This document shows, piece by piece, positions 1-10,024 of a stretch of DNA of 64,000 bases. The notes under the pieces are model-generated. The model was not told where the DNA came from. It saw only the letters and a list, made by a program, of their open reading frames with translations, and ran no database searches. The stretch's first letter is position 1, and every line of letters starts with the position of its first letter. Location: positions 119,852 through 183,851 of the forward strand of contig VXCM01000724.1 of the NCBI GenBank assembly GCA_014773175.1. Direction: 5' to 3'. Source of the stretch: Lucifuga dentata. Its lineage: Eukaryota > Chordata > Actinopteri > Ophidiiformes > Bythitidae. The position numbers were made by a program, and so were the translations under genes.

Positions 1-234
1 TGGCTGCGGTCATCGGGCGCCTATTTTGGAGAGGCACAGTCTTAAATAGCTGCAGGAAATGAGGAGATGATGATGGACTTGAATCTACCCTCTGTCTAAG
101 CACCGCTCTCCCAAAATAGGACTGATCTGTTGTCCTCTGCATGCCAGGAAGAAAGAACAAAACATTCTGATGTAAATTAATGAGCCAGACAGGAGCAGCA
201 ACAGGTCATGTGAATATCGTCTTGGTCATGTGAC

Positions 235-255
235 GAGAGAGAGAGAGAGAGAGAG
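235..255. repeat. (GA)n microsatellite
   Basis: About ten uninterrupted GA units. Confidence 0.9.
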
Positions 256-614
256 CTAAAAAACAGAAGAAGAGTCTTCATCAGTTCAGACTCCTCAAAA
301 TTTGAATTAGCTCGTTATTATATGTATGTTCATGTCAATATATGGGTCAAACTGAGTTATCAGCTTTGTCAGTGTATCTCCCCAATTAGGCATTTATGCA
401 TGAAATTCCATTTCTCTAGTATCATTGCTACAGGAAGTAATGGCAGAAGTACTTAAATTATTCACTTAAGCAGTAAAATGTATTCAGGTATTACTAACAA
501 GTATTCATTGTGAAGAATTGTTCAATTATTCAATATAGAATAATAATGTAAAACTCTCAAACTGGTCCAAACGTGCAATGTTTTTCATGAAGATGGGTGA
601 AAGGAACGGTCAGA

Positions 615-835
615 GGCAAGGAAAAATAAAGGGATAAAGGAAAGAAATAAGGGAGGATGGAGGAAGCAGGGAAGGAAGAAAATAAGGAAAGCTAAAAAAA
701 AAGAAAAGAAGAAAGGTAAGAAAAAAGTAGGGAGGAAATAAGTAAGAAAATAAGAAAGGATAGAAGATGGAAGAAAAAGTAAACAAGGAAGGAAACAGAA
801 TGTAGATATGAAAGGAGAACAGGAAAGAAGGGAAA
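615..835. repeat. polypurine (A/G) tract
   Basis: About 220 bp with very few pyrimidines on the plus strand (gga, aag and aga motifs). Its complement gives a spurious Phe/Ser-rich open frame. Confidence 0.7.
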
Positions 836-2315
836 TTTGATATTAGTGAAGTCATCTCAAGTTGAATGTAGCAACTAGGAAATAAATTTGTCAGATAAAT
901 GTACAAACAACATTGTTTCCACTTGAAATATTGTGGTGTAAAAGTACAAATTCTTCCAAAATGGAAGTACTCAAGTAAATAACCAATACTTCAGAATTAC
1001 ATTTGAATACTACAGGATTGCACAGTGTAAACTCAAAAGAAAGTTTTTTTTTTGTTGTTGTTTTTTTTTAAAAAAAATATATATATATTACCTTTAATTT
1101 CCAATCTTTAAATAACAACTCCTTATGAGCAACTTCCCTCACATCATGACCTTCTCAGCAGTGAGTTTCAGGCGCCATCTTGTGGTTGCAAAGTGCATAA
1201 CATCAATGTTGACATGAGACCATAACACACCATGAAGTAATGAAATGCTTTCAGAGCATCAGAACTGTTTGATAGCTACATATTCTTCAGGTTTCACTCA
1301 GACACAACATTTGAAAATAAATTATGAAAATTCCTATTTGATTTTCTTTGCTTGAATGCACCACATCACATCACAAACTTCAGTTAATAACTAAGCATCA
1401 GATGTGGTGGGATGATGAATGGTCCTGGAGCAGAATGAAACACATTTTCTACATTCATTACTATTTTTGGTATCACCTCTGTGCTGTCTGCCTATTTTAT
1501 GATGCAAAAATCAAAAACTGTGTAAATATATTTTATGAAACTCAAAGGTTCAGTGACAGAGATGATTAATATTTCATAACTATGACATTTAATAATTTAT
1601 CTTCGGAGGAGCTCTCTCAAAGTAGAGAATTTTCACCTGAAAATTCAGGTGAATATAATTCTAGTGAATTCTTTGAAATGTTGCTGGCCTAAAGGTTGGC
1701 TACATGAAAAGCCAACAGGACGGTATATGAATAATTTGTGCTTTTGTGCAGAAAATGTAGCTCGTGATGTTCTCGATTCTCCCTGTAGGATTAACAGTTT
1801 CAGATACTTTCAAATGGTCAAACGGGGACTTCTAAACTCTGACTCCACCAACCTCCTGAGGAAATCTAATTAGTAAGCAATGATGTGAAGTCTGAGGTGC
1901 AATCTTAACACCTGGCTGAGCCCGGGGCCAAACTGGAAAGGTGACAGACAAATTGATCACCATGGCGACGAGGAACTATTGCTCAGAGGAAAATTAACAG
2001 AACGGTTATGAATAGCGCTTAAGTGTGGCTAATCACATTGAGGCCTATGGGAATGTTGATGAATTTAGCATTGATCAGATGAAGTTAATGAGCTTGATAG
2101 TGGCACCTGCCAGCAGGATTAATGAGCTTTCAGGAGCTCCAACAACATCAGAACTCGATAATTGTCTCTCACTGCAGAAAAAAACAAAAAAGACACACCT
2201 GCCATCAATACAGCACAAAGGGAAAACAGAGTAAACGCAGTACAATGAAAATAATTATTTCCTCAATGCTTTAATGTGTGAAAACAAAACAAAACAAACA
2301 AAAACAAAACATGAT

Positions 2316-2400
2316 CCACTTCTACGCTCCCTTGCTGTAGCACTGTTGTACACACTGAGTGAAAACAACCATATTAGGAACTGTCTTTTCGGCATCTGTG
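2316..2400. mobile_element. fragment of MITE-like family A
   Basis: ctcccttgctgtagcactgt, cacactgagtgaaaacaa and aactgtctt match 42690-42760 of the complete copy. Confidence 0.45.
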
Positions 2401-2888
2401 ACATAAAAGATGCTGGATACTGCGTATTTTGTGGGAATGTCTAAGCATGTGTATTAATGCTGAGTTTGTTTAAGACTTGGAAATCAGAATTTCTTACTTC
2501 TGACCAGGAAAAGCCAAAGATAATGTTTTAATTAATGATGTATCTAATGTAAATGTCCTAATATTAAAAAAAAAAAAAAAAGCTTAATTGAGATGGAGAT
2601 CTTTGTTACATTTTCTATTTTTCGTTTTTTTATTTTGTTTCTTATGCAAGACACTGACGTAAAATAGTTTTAAAATGTGTAAAAGCTTTGGCAACTATGC
2701 AATTATAAAATATTGATTTATCATGAATTTGGTTACAGGGTGTTTAACAAAATTATTACATTTAATCAATTACATTTTAATTAAAAACCAGTGGGACATG
2801 GTATCATAGAAAGCAGCACCTTACTGAAAAACTTGACTTAGTATTTGAGTAGAAAATCATGGAAAACATTAATTACATCTTCCTGTTC

Positions 2889-2910
2889 CCCCCCCCCCCC
2901 CCCNCCCCCC
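2889..2910. repeat. poly-C with N (assembly join)
   Basis: Homopolymer C run containing a single N at 2904, likely a contig break. Confidence 0.8.
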
Positions 2911-4661
2911 CACGTAACAGAGGTTTATGCAACAATGAAAAAGTTATATTCAAATGTCTTCAGCTGAAAGGTTTGTGTTTCATCAAATACGCAGACGACC
3001 CTCCTCAGGACAAGAACAGCATTTCACAGCACCCTCTAATGTGCTTCTGCTGCAATAACCAAAAACCAGCCTGACAGTATGAAGCTATTCCAACCTGACA
3101 CCACAGCTGCTGTCCACAATAAATAATTAAACAAATAACAAAAGGAGGGGGCGGGATGATGTAGTATGATGCATAAAAAGCCCGAATTCGCTGAATGATA
3201 AACAATAATGACACACCTGGTGCATATGGTGCATTAATTTCACCAGCAGCTGTTGTTTTGCCACAATAAACACGAAACTCGCTGCCTTTCAAACTGTACT
3301 ACAGCTCAGGTTTATAAAATTTTAATTTCATTTCCTCAACTGATATTCATAATACTTTCCCAACTAGGCAAAAGTCTAGAAAAATCTGACCTCTAACTTT
3401 AAGACTGAAGCAGTGAGATCTATTTTGGAGTTTTTAAGGAAAGGAGGAGTCATGCCCTCCAGGTCTGAACCTGCAATGAGGAATGGTGACAGACAGGTAT
3501 TATGAGGAGTTTCCTCCTGCCTCCGTTTGGGATTTGTGATAATCTCCTTTAGAATGAGTCATGGGTAGATTACCATATTGCCTGCTGTAGGCCAGGATAT
3601 CCTATATAGGCTATGCTAATAGGTGAAACTCAGGAGGGATCCCCAGTGGAGTTGGAGGGAGAAAAGTGCTTACCTGTGCCTGGGAAGCACATTCCAGAGA
3701 GAGATGGAGAGGTATTAATGCATTACCCACTCCTCCTGTGAAGAGGAATTACATTTAACATGGTTATACTATCAACATTGCTTTACATATTTCCTAACAG
3801 AAATTACACAAAAGAAAGATCAACAAACATGGAGGCACAAATGAAATATTATTTTCACCTAATAGTGTAGATTCAATTAGAAATAAAGTTTTAATGGCAG
3901 GTATTTGATTCACAAAATGCAGAAAATGTTGTGTAATGATGAAAGCAAATAATGTAGTTGCGATATTGCAAGAATTTTAGTGTTTGTGACTATAGCAGTA
4001 TCAAGATTAGAAATAATATATTTTAAAGAAAAAATGTACTCAAAATGTTTATCAGACTTTCACCTACTGCAGTCTGGGAAAGTGAATCTAAACACTCTGT
4101 AATCTTCTGTCAGCAAGGAAAAAATACAGTTTGGTTTCATTAGTAGCCATTAATTCCAATGGTGACACATTTTCACATTGTTTAAAAAGTAACACAATGT
4201 CCATAGAAACTCAAACCTCTTTAAAATGTACTTTTGCACCTAAAGTGTAGAACTACTTCATCCAGAATTATGGAGAATAGGAATGTGGTTCTTTCAGCGA
4301 GTTCCTTGCTCGCATCCCCTCTGAACCTCAAGCATCATGAAGACTATGGAAGTTGGAGTTTAGCCTCAAGTTTAGCACATCATTTGTTCCGAAACTTCAC
4401 CACCACGCACGAGAAAAGCAGTGAAGGGGATTGAAACTGTTTTGCGGCTTTGCAAATATCCTCATGTTGAAAAAGAGATGGAGAGATCTAGCGGAGAAAA
4501 TGGCTACAGCAAAAATCCTTAGTTGTTGTTTTGCTGTGCACAGAAATGATGAAGTTGTCTGTCTGATCGGGCTGAAGGAAGGTTGAGTTTAACCAATCAC
4601 CGATGTTCTGTCTTGTGAGATGCTTCCATCAGTTCTTGAAACAAAAGAGAGTACTTAAGAG

Positions 4662-4694
<33 letters not shown>

Positions 4695-4940
4695 TTCAGG
4701 AACTGTAATTCCAGTCATCAAAATGGGTCGTTCCTTGGTATGAAACAAAGCTTCTTGAATTCCTGAAAAAATGTTTCAGAGGTGTGAAAGACACTAAATA
4801 GTCCTTCAGTTGGTCAAGAGGATGTCAGGAATCCAATGAGTGAACTCGGAATAATTCAGACCAATTGCCAGAACAAACAACGAAAATATTCCAGCAAACG
4901 AGAATTCAAGCCGACTATAGATACTATTCACCATCCGCAA

Positions 4941-4985
4941 GTAAATGCTTTCAAAGCCTCCCTTGGAGGCTTTGAAAGCATTTAC
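4941..4985. repeat. perfect 21-bp hairpin with 3-nt loop
   Basis: Arm 4941-4961 is the exact reverse complement of 4965-4985; loop ctt. It is followed by two tandem copies of a roughly 20-bp unit (gttcagatcaaaagatggc, about 4990-5028). It could be the core of a small foldback element or a foldback artefact. Confidence 0.85.
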
Positions 4986-5714
4986 AGATGTTCAGATCAA
5001 AAGATGGCTGTTCAGATCAAAAGATGGCATGTGAAATGTGCTCATATTACACCAGCAGGGGGTCATTCCTCCAAAGGGCTATTACATATCAATACTGACG
5101 CTTGGACATTTTGAACATAATAAAACTTGAATCCTATTGAGGTTATTATCTTATTTCATATTCACTGTGAATATTTAATTACGCAGTGACTTAATATTAA
5201 TGTGTTTTTGTGAAGTTGCTCACAATTCTTCCTGTCAAATCAAAAACAGATCGACACTTCCTGTGGCTTGATCTGCTGCAGAAATGCAACGTCTTCGGCA
5301 AGCCAATGAATTTGTTCGCTTGTTAAGGGGAAGACAAGCATATCCGAATGTCTGCATAGGCTCATCGCACTGATTAAACTAAGGGCCAGCAAGGAGTCCT
5401 CAAAAGGCCAATTAGAATAAGCAAGCTGTCACAAGCTAGCAGCGAGACAGGACACGACCCCTTACCTGGTCTGGTACATACACAACCATTATAAACTCTG
5501 CAAACTCTCCTCATAAAGGTTTAAGAGAGTTATGAATCTGTAAAGCAGAGCGGTACTTTCTATGTGATGATTATATCAACAGGGTGTTCTAAAAATTATA
5601 TCCAAGTACATCTGTGCAAGTATGTCCTTTTGTTTTAAAGACAGACAATATCAGGGTTCAGATGCTGAGTGTATCTACAGTTTGTTTCTTATCCTGTTAA
5701 GAAGGGTAAGGAGG

Positions 5715-5960
5715 TTCTGTTTTCGTCCGCATTTGTCAGTCTGTCTATTTCCAGCAGGATACTTCAAAAAGTGATGGATGGATTGCAATGAAATTTTGTT
5801 GGTTTGGTGGGACTTGGCTCAAGGAAAAGTTGATAAGACTTTGAGGCAGATCAGGTTTGGGATCTAGATACTGGAATTTTTGACAGTTTGGCTGATTTGT
5901 CAAAAATCAGGCATGTGTATCCTACGATGGATTATCAATAGGTGCAATTTAGCCTAGAAC
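5715..5960. mobile_element. interspersed repeat fragment, family not assigned
   Basis: The stretch with gcaggatacttcaaaaagtg followed by atggatggattgcaatgaaa resembles a widespread fish interspersed repeat as I remember it. No inverted repeats or coding remnant are seen. Confidence 0.35.
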
Positions 5961-7266
5961 CAGATATTGATCCGGAACTGGCAGATTAAAATATATACTC
6001 GGATAGAGGTCGCATTTATGATGTCGCTGTACATTAACAAATAAGGCTAGAAACATGCAACTACCACCAATATGTAACGAAGGTGATGACTCTTCAGCAG
6101 CATAAAATGGTTTTGACATATTTTCAACAGCTATGGACAAGATTCAGAAGATTATGATGTCCAAAATACCCCTCTACAATTGAAGTGATAAATCTGATAA
6201 AGGAAATTATTGTAAAAATCGCAGTTTATACTTGCAAAAAAGGCAAAATAAGGATTATTGGTATGCATTGAAGTGCTCTCTGGGTTCCAGTCTAGTTTAT
6301 GGAACAGATTCCCACTTTTGGGCTTTGTTAGGCTTCCACATAAATTGTCAAAATACAGCAAATGACAAGCTGCCACTGAGTTCTATCTGCGATGGATAGT
6401 GCGCACAGAGCTATAACAGGGAATGTTCTTTTCAACGTGCATGCAAGATGGCTTGCTCTTGGTAAATCAATATCTTGGAGACCCAAAAGTTTTCATTGCT
6501 GTGTTGTAGATAAATTAATCGATACACAGTGTGTCACATTCTTGGTTGAAACAGACACATTAATATAAAAAACAAGCTGATCTTCGTGTTTTTATTGGTC
6601 TTCCTGCCAGTGTTTTTTCTTTTTCCACCCATGCGGCACAGATTTGTTTTGATCCTTTAGGACACCCGGCTTGTTGTGGTGGGAACAACTTCCCTCCTGA
6701 CCTATTTTCTTTGCAGCTTTTCAAGCCACTTCACTCCAGTGAGTTTCTGAACTTCAGCCTACAAAGAATTCTGTGAACTTGATTGGCATTCTTGCAGTTT
6801 GATTGACTGCAGGAGACTTTTGGTAAAAGTCAACCTGAATGTGTAAGATATGTCAGTCTAAAATAAACCAAGAAACGCGAGGAGAATGTGCTTGAGATTT
6901 TTCAATGCCAGCTCACTTTTTACTTAACAGTGCTTCTTAAACAACAGGATTTTTTTGTTTGTGCTGACAAGTGAAAAGTCAGACTCACACTTCCTATCAT
7001 AATCTCCTCTTTTCCGAGATACAATCGTTATCCACAGCCCATTGTTTGCTGAACTGTCAGTGCTTTTCAAAGTAAAAACCCAGCGCACAGAGGTTACAGT
7101 GAAGGTCTTCTTCTGACAGCCCTCTCTCCTTTTATGAGCTTACTGCAGTGCTCTACTGCTGCATGCTACACTAAAGGAACACATTATACCATTTTCCATG
7201 TTATTTTCATTTAGAGGGTCTATTTTGAAATCTTTGAAATACAATCGGGGCAACTACCAGAAAAAA

Positions 7267-7391
7267 GCATTTCGCTGTTGTTATACTTGTATGGCTGCAC
7301 GTGACAAATAAAACTTTGAAACTTGAAANGCATTTCGCTGTTGTTATACTTGTATGGCTGCACGTGACAAATAAAACTTTGAAACTTGAAA
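7267..7391 (+). repeat. 62-bp direct duplication around an N; LINE/SINE-like 3' tail
   Basis: 7267-7328 and 7330-7391 are identical with N at 7329 (assembly join). The unit itself (gcatttcgctgttgttatac ... aataaaactttgaaacttga) looks like the 3' end of a retroposon, many of which in fish end in such short A/TGA-rich repeats. Confidence 0.7.
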
Positions 7392-7424
7392 CTTGCTTTA
7401 GTGAGGGAAAAAAAATGCATTGAT

Positions 7425-8411
7425 CATTCCATGTTGCAGCACCACTCTGCACATGGAGTGAAAACAGGTCATTTTAAGCCTGGTTGATGCTTAACCTGGA
7501 CAAAACACAACAGTGGCCACATGGAAAATGTGTCGTAATCACGGCCAAAACAGCCGGCCACGGAGGCGCCTTTAGAGGGTCGCACGCATGGTTGCATGCC
7601 ACTCACTTGTTTTAACTGAACATTAAGTCAGAGAAACTTAATGCGCCTTAAAACATTAAGTTTCTGTGACTTAATGCACCTTCACTGATGTTTGGCCAAT
7701 CATTCGCTTGACGATTGGCCAAGCGAAGAGGTGGTGGGGAAGGGGAACTAGCTATGAAAGATGGGAAAGAGGGAGGGACAGAAAAAAACAAACAATGGCA
7801 GCCATTTTCGTATTGCAGCCAATACAAATGACAGCAATTCCTCCTCATCCTTAATTAACAACAACTCTCTTGGCACTGCCACCATGTTTTGTTGTAGGTG
7901 ACTGAACCAGAAACTACTCCTGTTTTCGCTGGGTTTGTTTTGCTGTTTGGGGCAGTTAAGAGTGGCTTTGTCCTGCAGCATCATTGAGGTGTGCGATTGA
8001 TATGTGTGGCCATCCTGAAAACGGAGAACCATGAATGTCAGGACACATGGACAATCCACCTCAGATCCCATCCTCATCATGTCAAGGCCTTAGGCACTGT
8101 CTCTCCCTCTGTTCTGATTGTCCAACTGAGTCAGTCATGAAACAGCAACATACACAAATTACAAAACATGGATGCTGGCCAAATGCTAGCTAGCACCATA
8201 CTTCATGGGTGTGTCTAACATAACATGTTATAGAAGTAAAGGAAAATCAAATCTTTCAGGGCAATTCATGACCTACGGGTTTGTCTTAATTGATGCATTT
8301 CAACAGGTGTCAAACCTCGAGTTTTATAACATTTATCAATGTTCAACATACTGTATACCTACTTTCTTACAAAACAAAAATGAGAAATAAAATAGCAAAA
8401 AGCCCTTTACA
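7425..8411. mobile_element. interrupted copy of MITE-like family A
   Basis: 7425-7475 (gttgcagcaccactctgcac) and about 8085-8411 (gggtttgtcttaattgatgc; atgttcaacatactgtatac) match the left and right halves of the complete element at 42606-42990. The roughly 600 bp between them, with the hairpin after 7621, appears to be an insertion. Confidence 0.5.
7621..7676. repeat. 23-bp inverted repeat, 10-nt loop
   Basis: Arms 7621-7643 and 7654-7676 are reverse complements with one mismatch. A second smaller inverted repeat (ttggccaatc / gattggccaa) follows at about 7690-7725. Probably part of a foldback-type element. Confidence 0.8.
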
Positions 8412-8467
8412 ATAATCAAGGCCTGCAATTATGATATTTCACAGTAGACAGCAAAAGATGTCACAAC

Positions 8468-8473
8468 TTTATT
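8468..8473 (-). terminator. candidate poly(A) signal for CD3
   Basis: First AATAAA on the minus strand downstream of the CD3 stop (about 870 nt). A variant ATTAAA lies closer, at 8676-8671. Neither can be confirmed without transcripts. Confidence 0.3.
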
Positions 8474-9343
8474 GTTGAGTCTGATACATTTGGTAGTCTT
8501 CCCAAAATACGAGGTCCTGATGTGTCAGTTATTAAAATATCATGAACAGAGTAAATCTGCATCATGTAAAGGGGTTGAAAATACCACATTCTGTAGTTAC
8601 AAATGTCTCTATAAAACACTGAAAATGATGATACTGTCATATGTCATCACTGACATGTAGGTATTATATCTTTAATGTCATGTTAGAATTTCATCTGTTA
8701 GATACAAAATAGACAAAAATAATTTCATAGATTTTTAGATATTTTTTAAAATCATCAAGCGATCACAACTTAAAACAATCGATGACAATCTCAGTTATTT
8801 TCAAATAAAATGCTACTAGCAAAATAAGTTTCTTTCACTTTTTCATATACTATATAATCACAATTTCTTTAAACTCACCAAAATCTCTCTCTAAATATCT
8901 TTATCATTACAAACATCTATGTGATCTCTTTCAGAACCTAAGATTACAAAACAACTGAAGGGGGAAAAAGAAGAAAACAAAACATAAATTCACTGAATGA
9001 CAGGCCCATTATCTGTGGGAAATAAAGATAAATTACTGTCAAGCGCAGTTCACATAAAATTTCATATTTCTTTGAGGCACTCATTGCCTTGCAGCTCTAT
9101 CTCTCCCTCTGCAGTAGCCCTGTTGGTGATAAACACTCTGCAAAATAAACTCTGATGTGTTATGGTTAATCAAATCTTTCACGAAAAAACAGCAAAATTT
9201 GAAGTGCAGTAATCTGTTTTGGACAGCAGTCGGTGCTTATCCAGTTGAGGCACACAATCAATTTGTATGATTTTCCAACAAAAATGGAAATTACATGAGA
9301 AACAGAGTAATGTAACAAGAACGAAAATTACTTGCATGGCCAG

Positions 9344-10024
9344 TCAGAGTTTTGTCATTGGTATGTGCAGGTTGTTCCAGGGTCCCATCCACAGCTCCTC
9401 CTCTTCCGATAACGTGTGGTCACTGTGGGACTCCAGCGTCTCCCTACTTTCCCTGTGGTTGTCGACAGAAGTCTCTTGCTCCTCGCTGACACATGGGCCA
9501 CTGCTGTTTCTGTTAATCACCTTGGCAATGTTGGTTTTGGACCCAAAAGTTTTAAGACTGGTAAAGGTGGACCCCAGGGTGCCGCAGATGGGCCGAGTGT
9601 TGAGGTTGACGTCCACGTTTGAGGAAACACATGTACCTGTTCCATTTTCTGTCTCGTTTCCTGTGCCCCCATTGCTATTAATGGGAGGGGGTTCTTCGTG
9701 AGTCACACCCAGCTTGTCTAGTTTTTTAAAATGCTTGCCCAACCGGCACGGAGAGCCGACCTTAAGGTTGTTTGGGTGGGGTGGTCGCCTGGTTCGGACA
9801 ATGGTGCCATTCTGNGAGCCGACCTTAAGGTTGTTTGGGTGGGGTGGTCGCCTGGTTCGGACAATGGTGCCATTCTGGGCAAAGTAGACGTTCCCATTGA
9901 TGTTGCTGTGGCTGTTGACGTTGGGGATCCGGTTCCGTTGGGTCTCTGTGGTGCTCTCCTCTCCCGTGGAGCTGGTCTCATTCTCTCGATCTACTACCAG
10001 CTTGATCCGCTTCTTCCTCCCAGC
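9344..10024 (-). CDS. pcdh15: pcdh15 CD3 cytoplasmic tail, terminal exon
   Basis: The acceptor attcttgttag opens phase 0 with [20 protein letters not shown]..., continues [34 protein letters not shown], and ends [23 protein letters not shown]. [23 protein letters not shown] and the last 16 residues are nearly identical to mammalian PCDH15-CD3 (from memory). In teleosts, CD3 has been used as a tip-link isoform in the literature. The exon is 226 codons as assembled, but 21 of these come from an N-flanked 62-bp duplication (9753-9877), leaving about 205. MTKL fits a class-I PDZ ligand (Thr at -2, Leu at 0). Confidence 0.94.
   Translation of the reverse strand, partial: AGRKKRIKLVVDRENETSSTGEESTTETQRNRIPNVNSHSNINGNVYFAQNGTIVRTRRPPHPNNLKVGXQNGTIVRTRRPPHPNNLKVGSPCRLGKHFKKLDKLGVTHEEPPPINSNGGTGNETENGTGTCVSSNVDVNLNTRPICGTLGSTFTSLKTFGSKTNIAKVINRNSSGPCVSEEQETSVDNHRESRETLESHSDHTLSEEEELWMGPWNNLHIPMTKL

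Larger units (their letters stand above)
1..9343. other. 3' UTR and downstream flank of pcdh15, no other gene seen
   Basis: No open frame here resembles a known protein. The stretch holds the CD3 3' UTR (right end), a GA microsatellite (235-255), a purine-rich tract (about 615-835), poly-A runs, two hairpins (4941-4985, 7621-7676), an N-flanked duplication (7267-7391) and fragments of a MITE-like repeat family (2316-2400, 7425-7475, 8085-8411). Confidence 0.7.

Noticed and set aside
610..906. 98-codon Phe/Ser/Leu-rich minus frame
   Set aside because: Complement of a purine tract; no protein character.
4941..4985. miRNA precursor
   Set aside because: A perfect 21-bp stem with a 3-nt loop is too short and tight for Drosha/Dicer processing.
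9267..9701. 144-codon plus-strand frame
   Set aside because: Antisense of the CD3 exon.
9753..9877. Genuine in-frame 63-bp duplication in CD3
   Set aside because: The single N at the boundary and three similar joins in other places make an assembly artefact far more likely.
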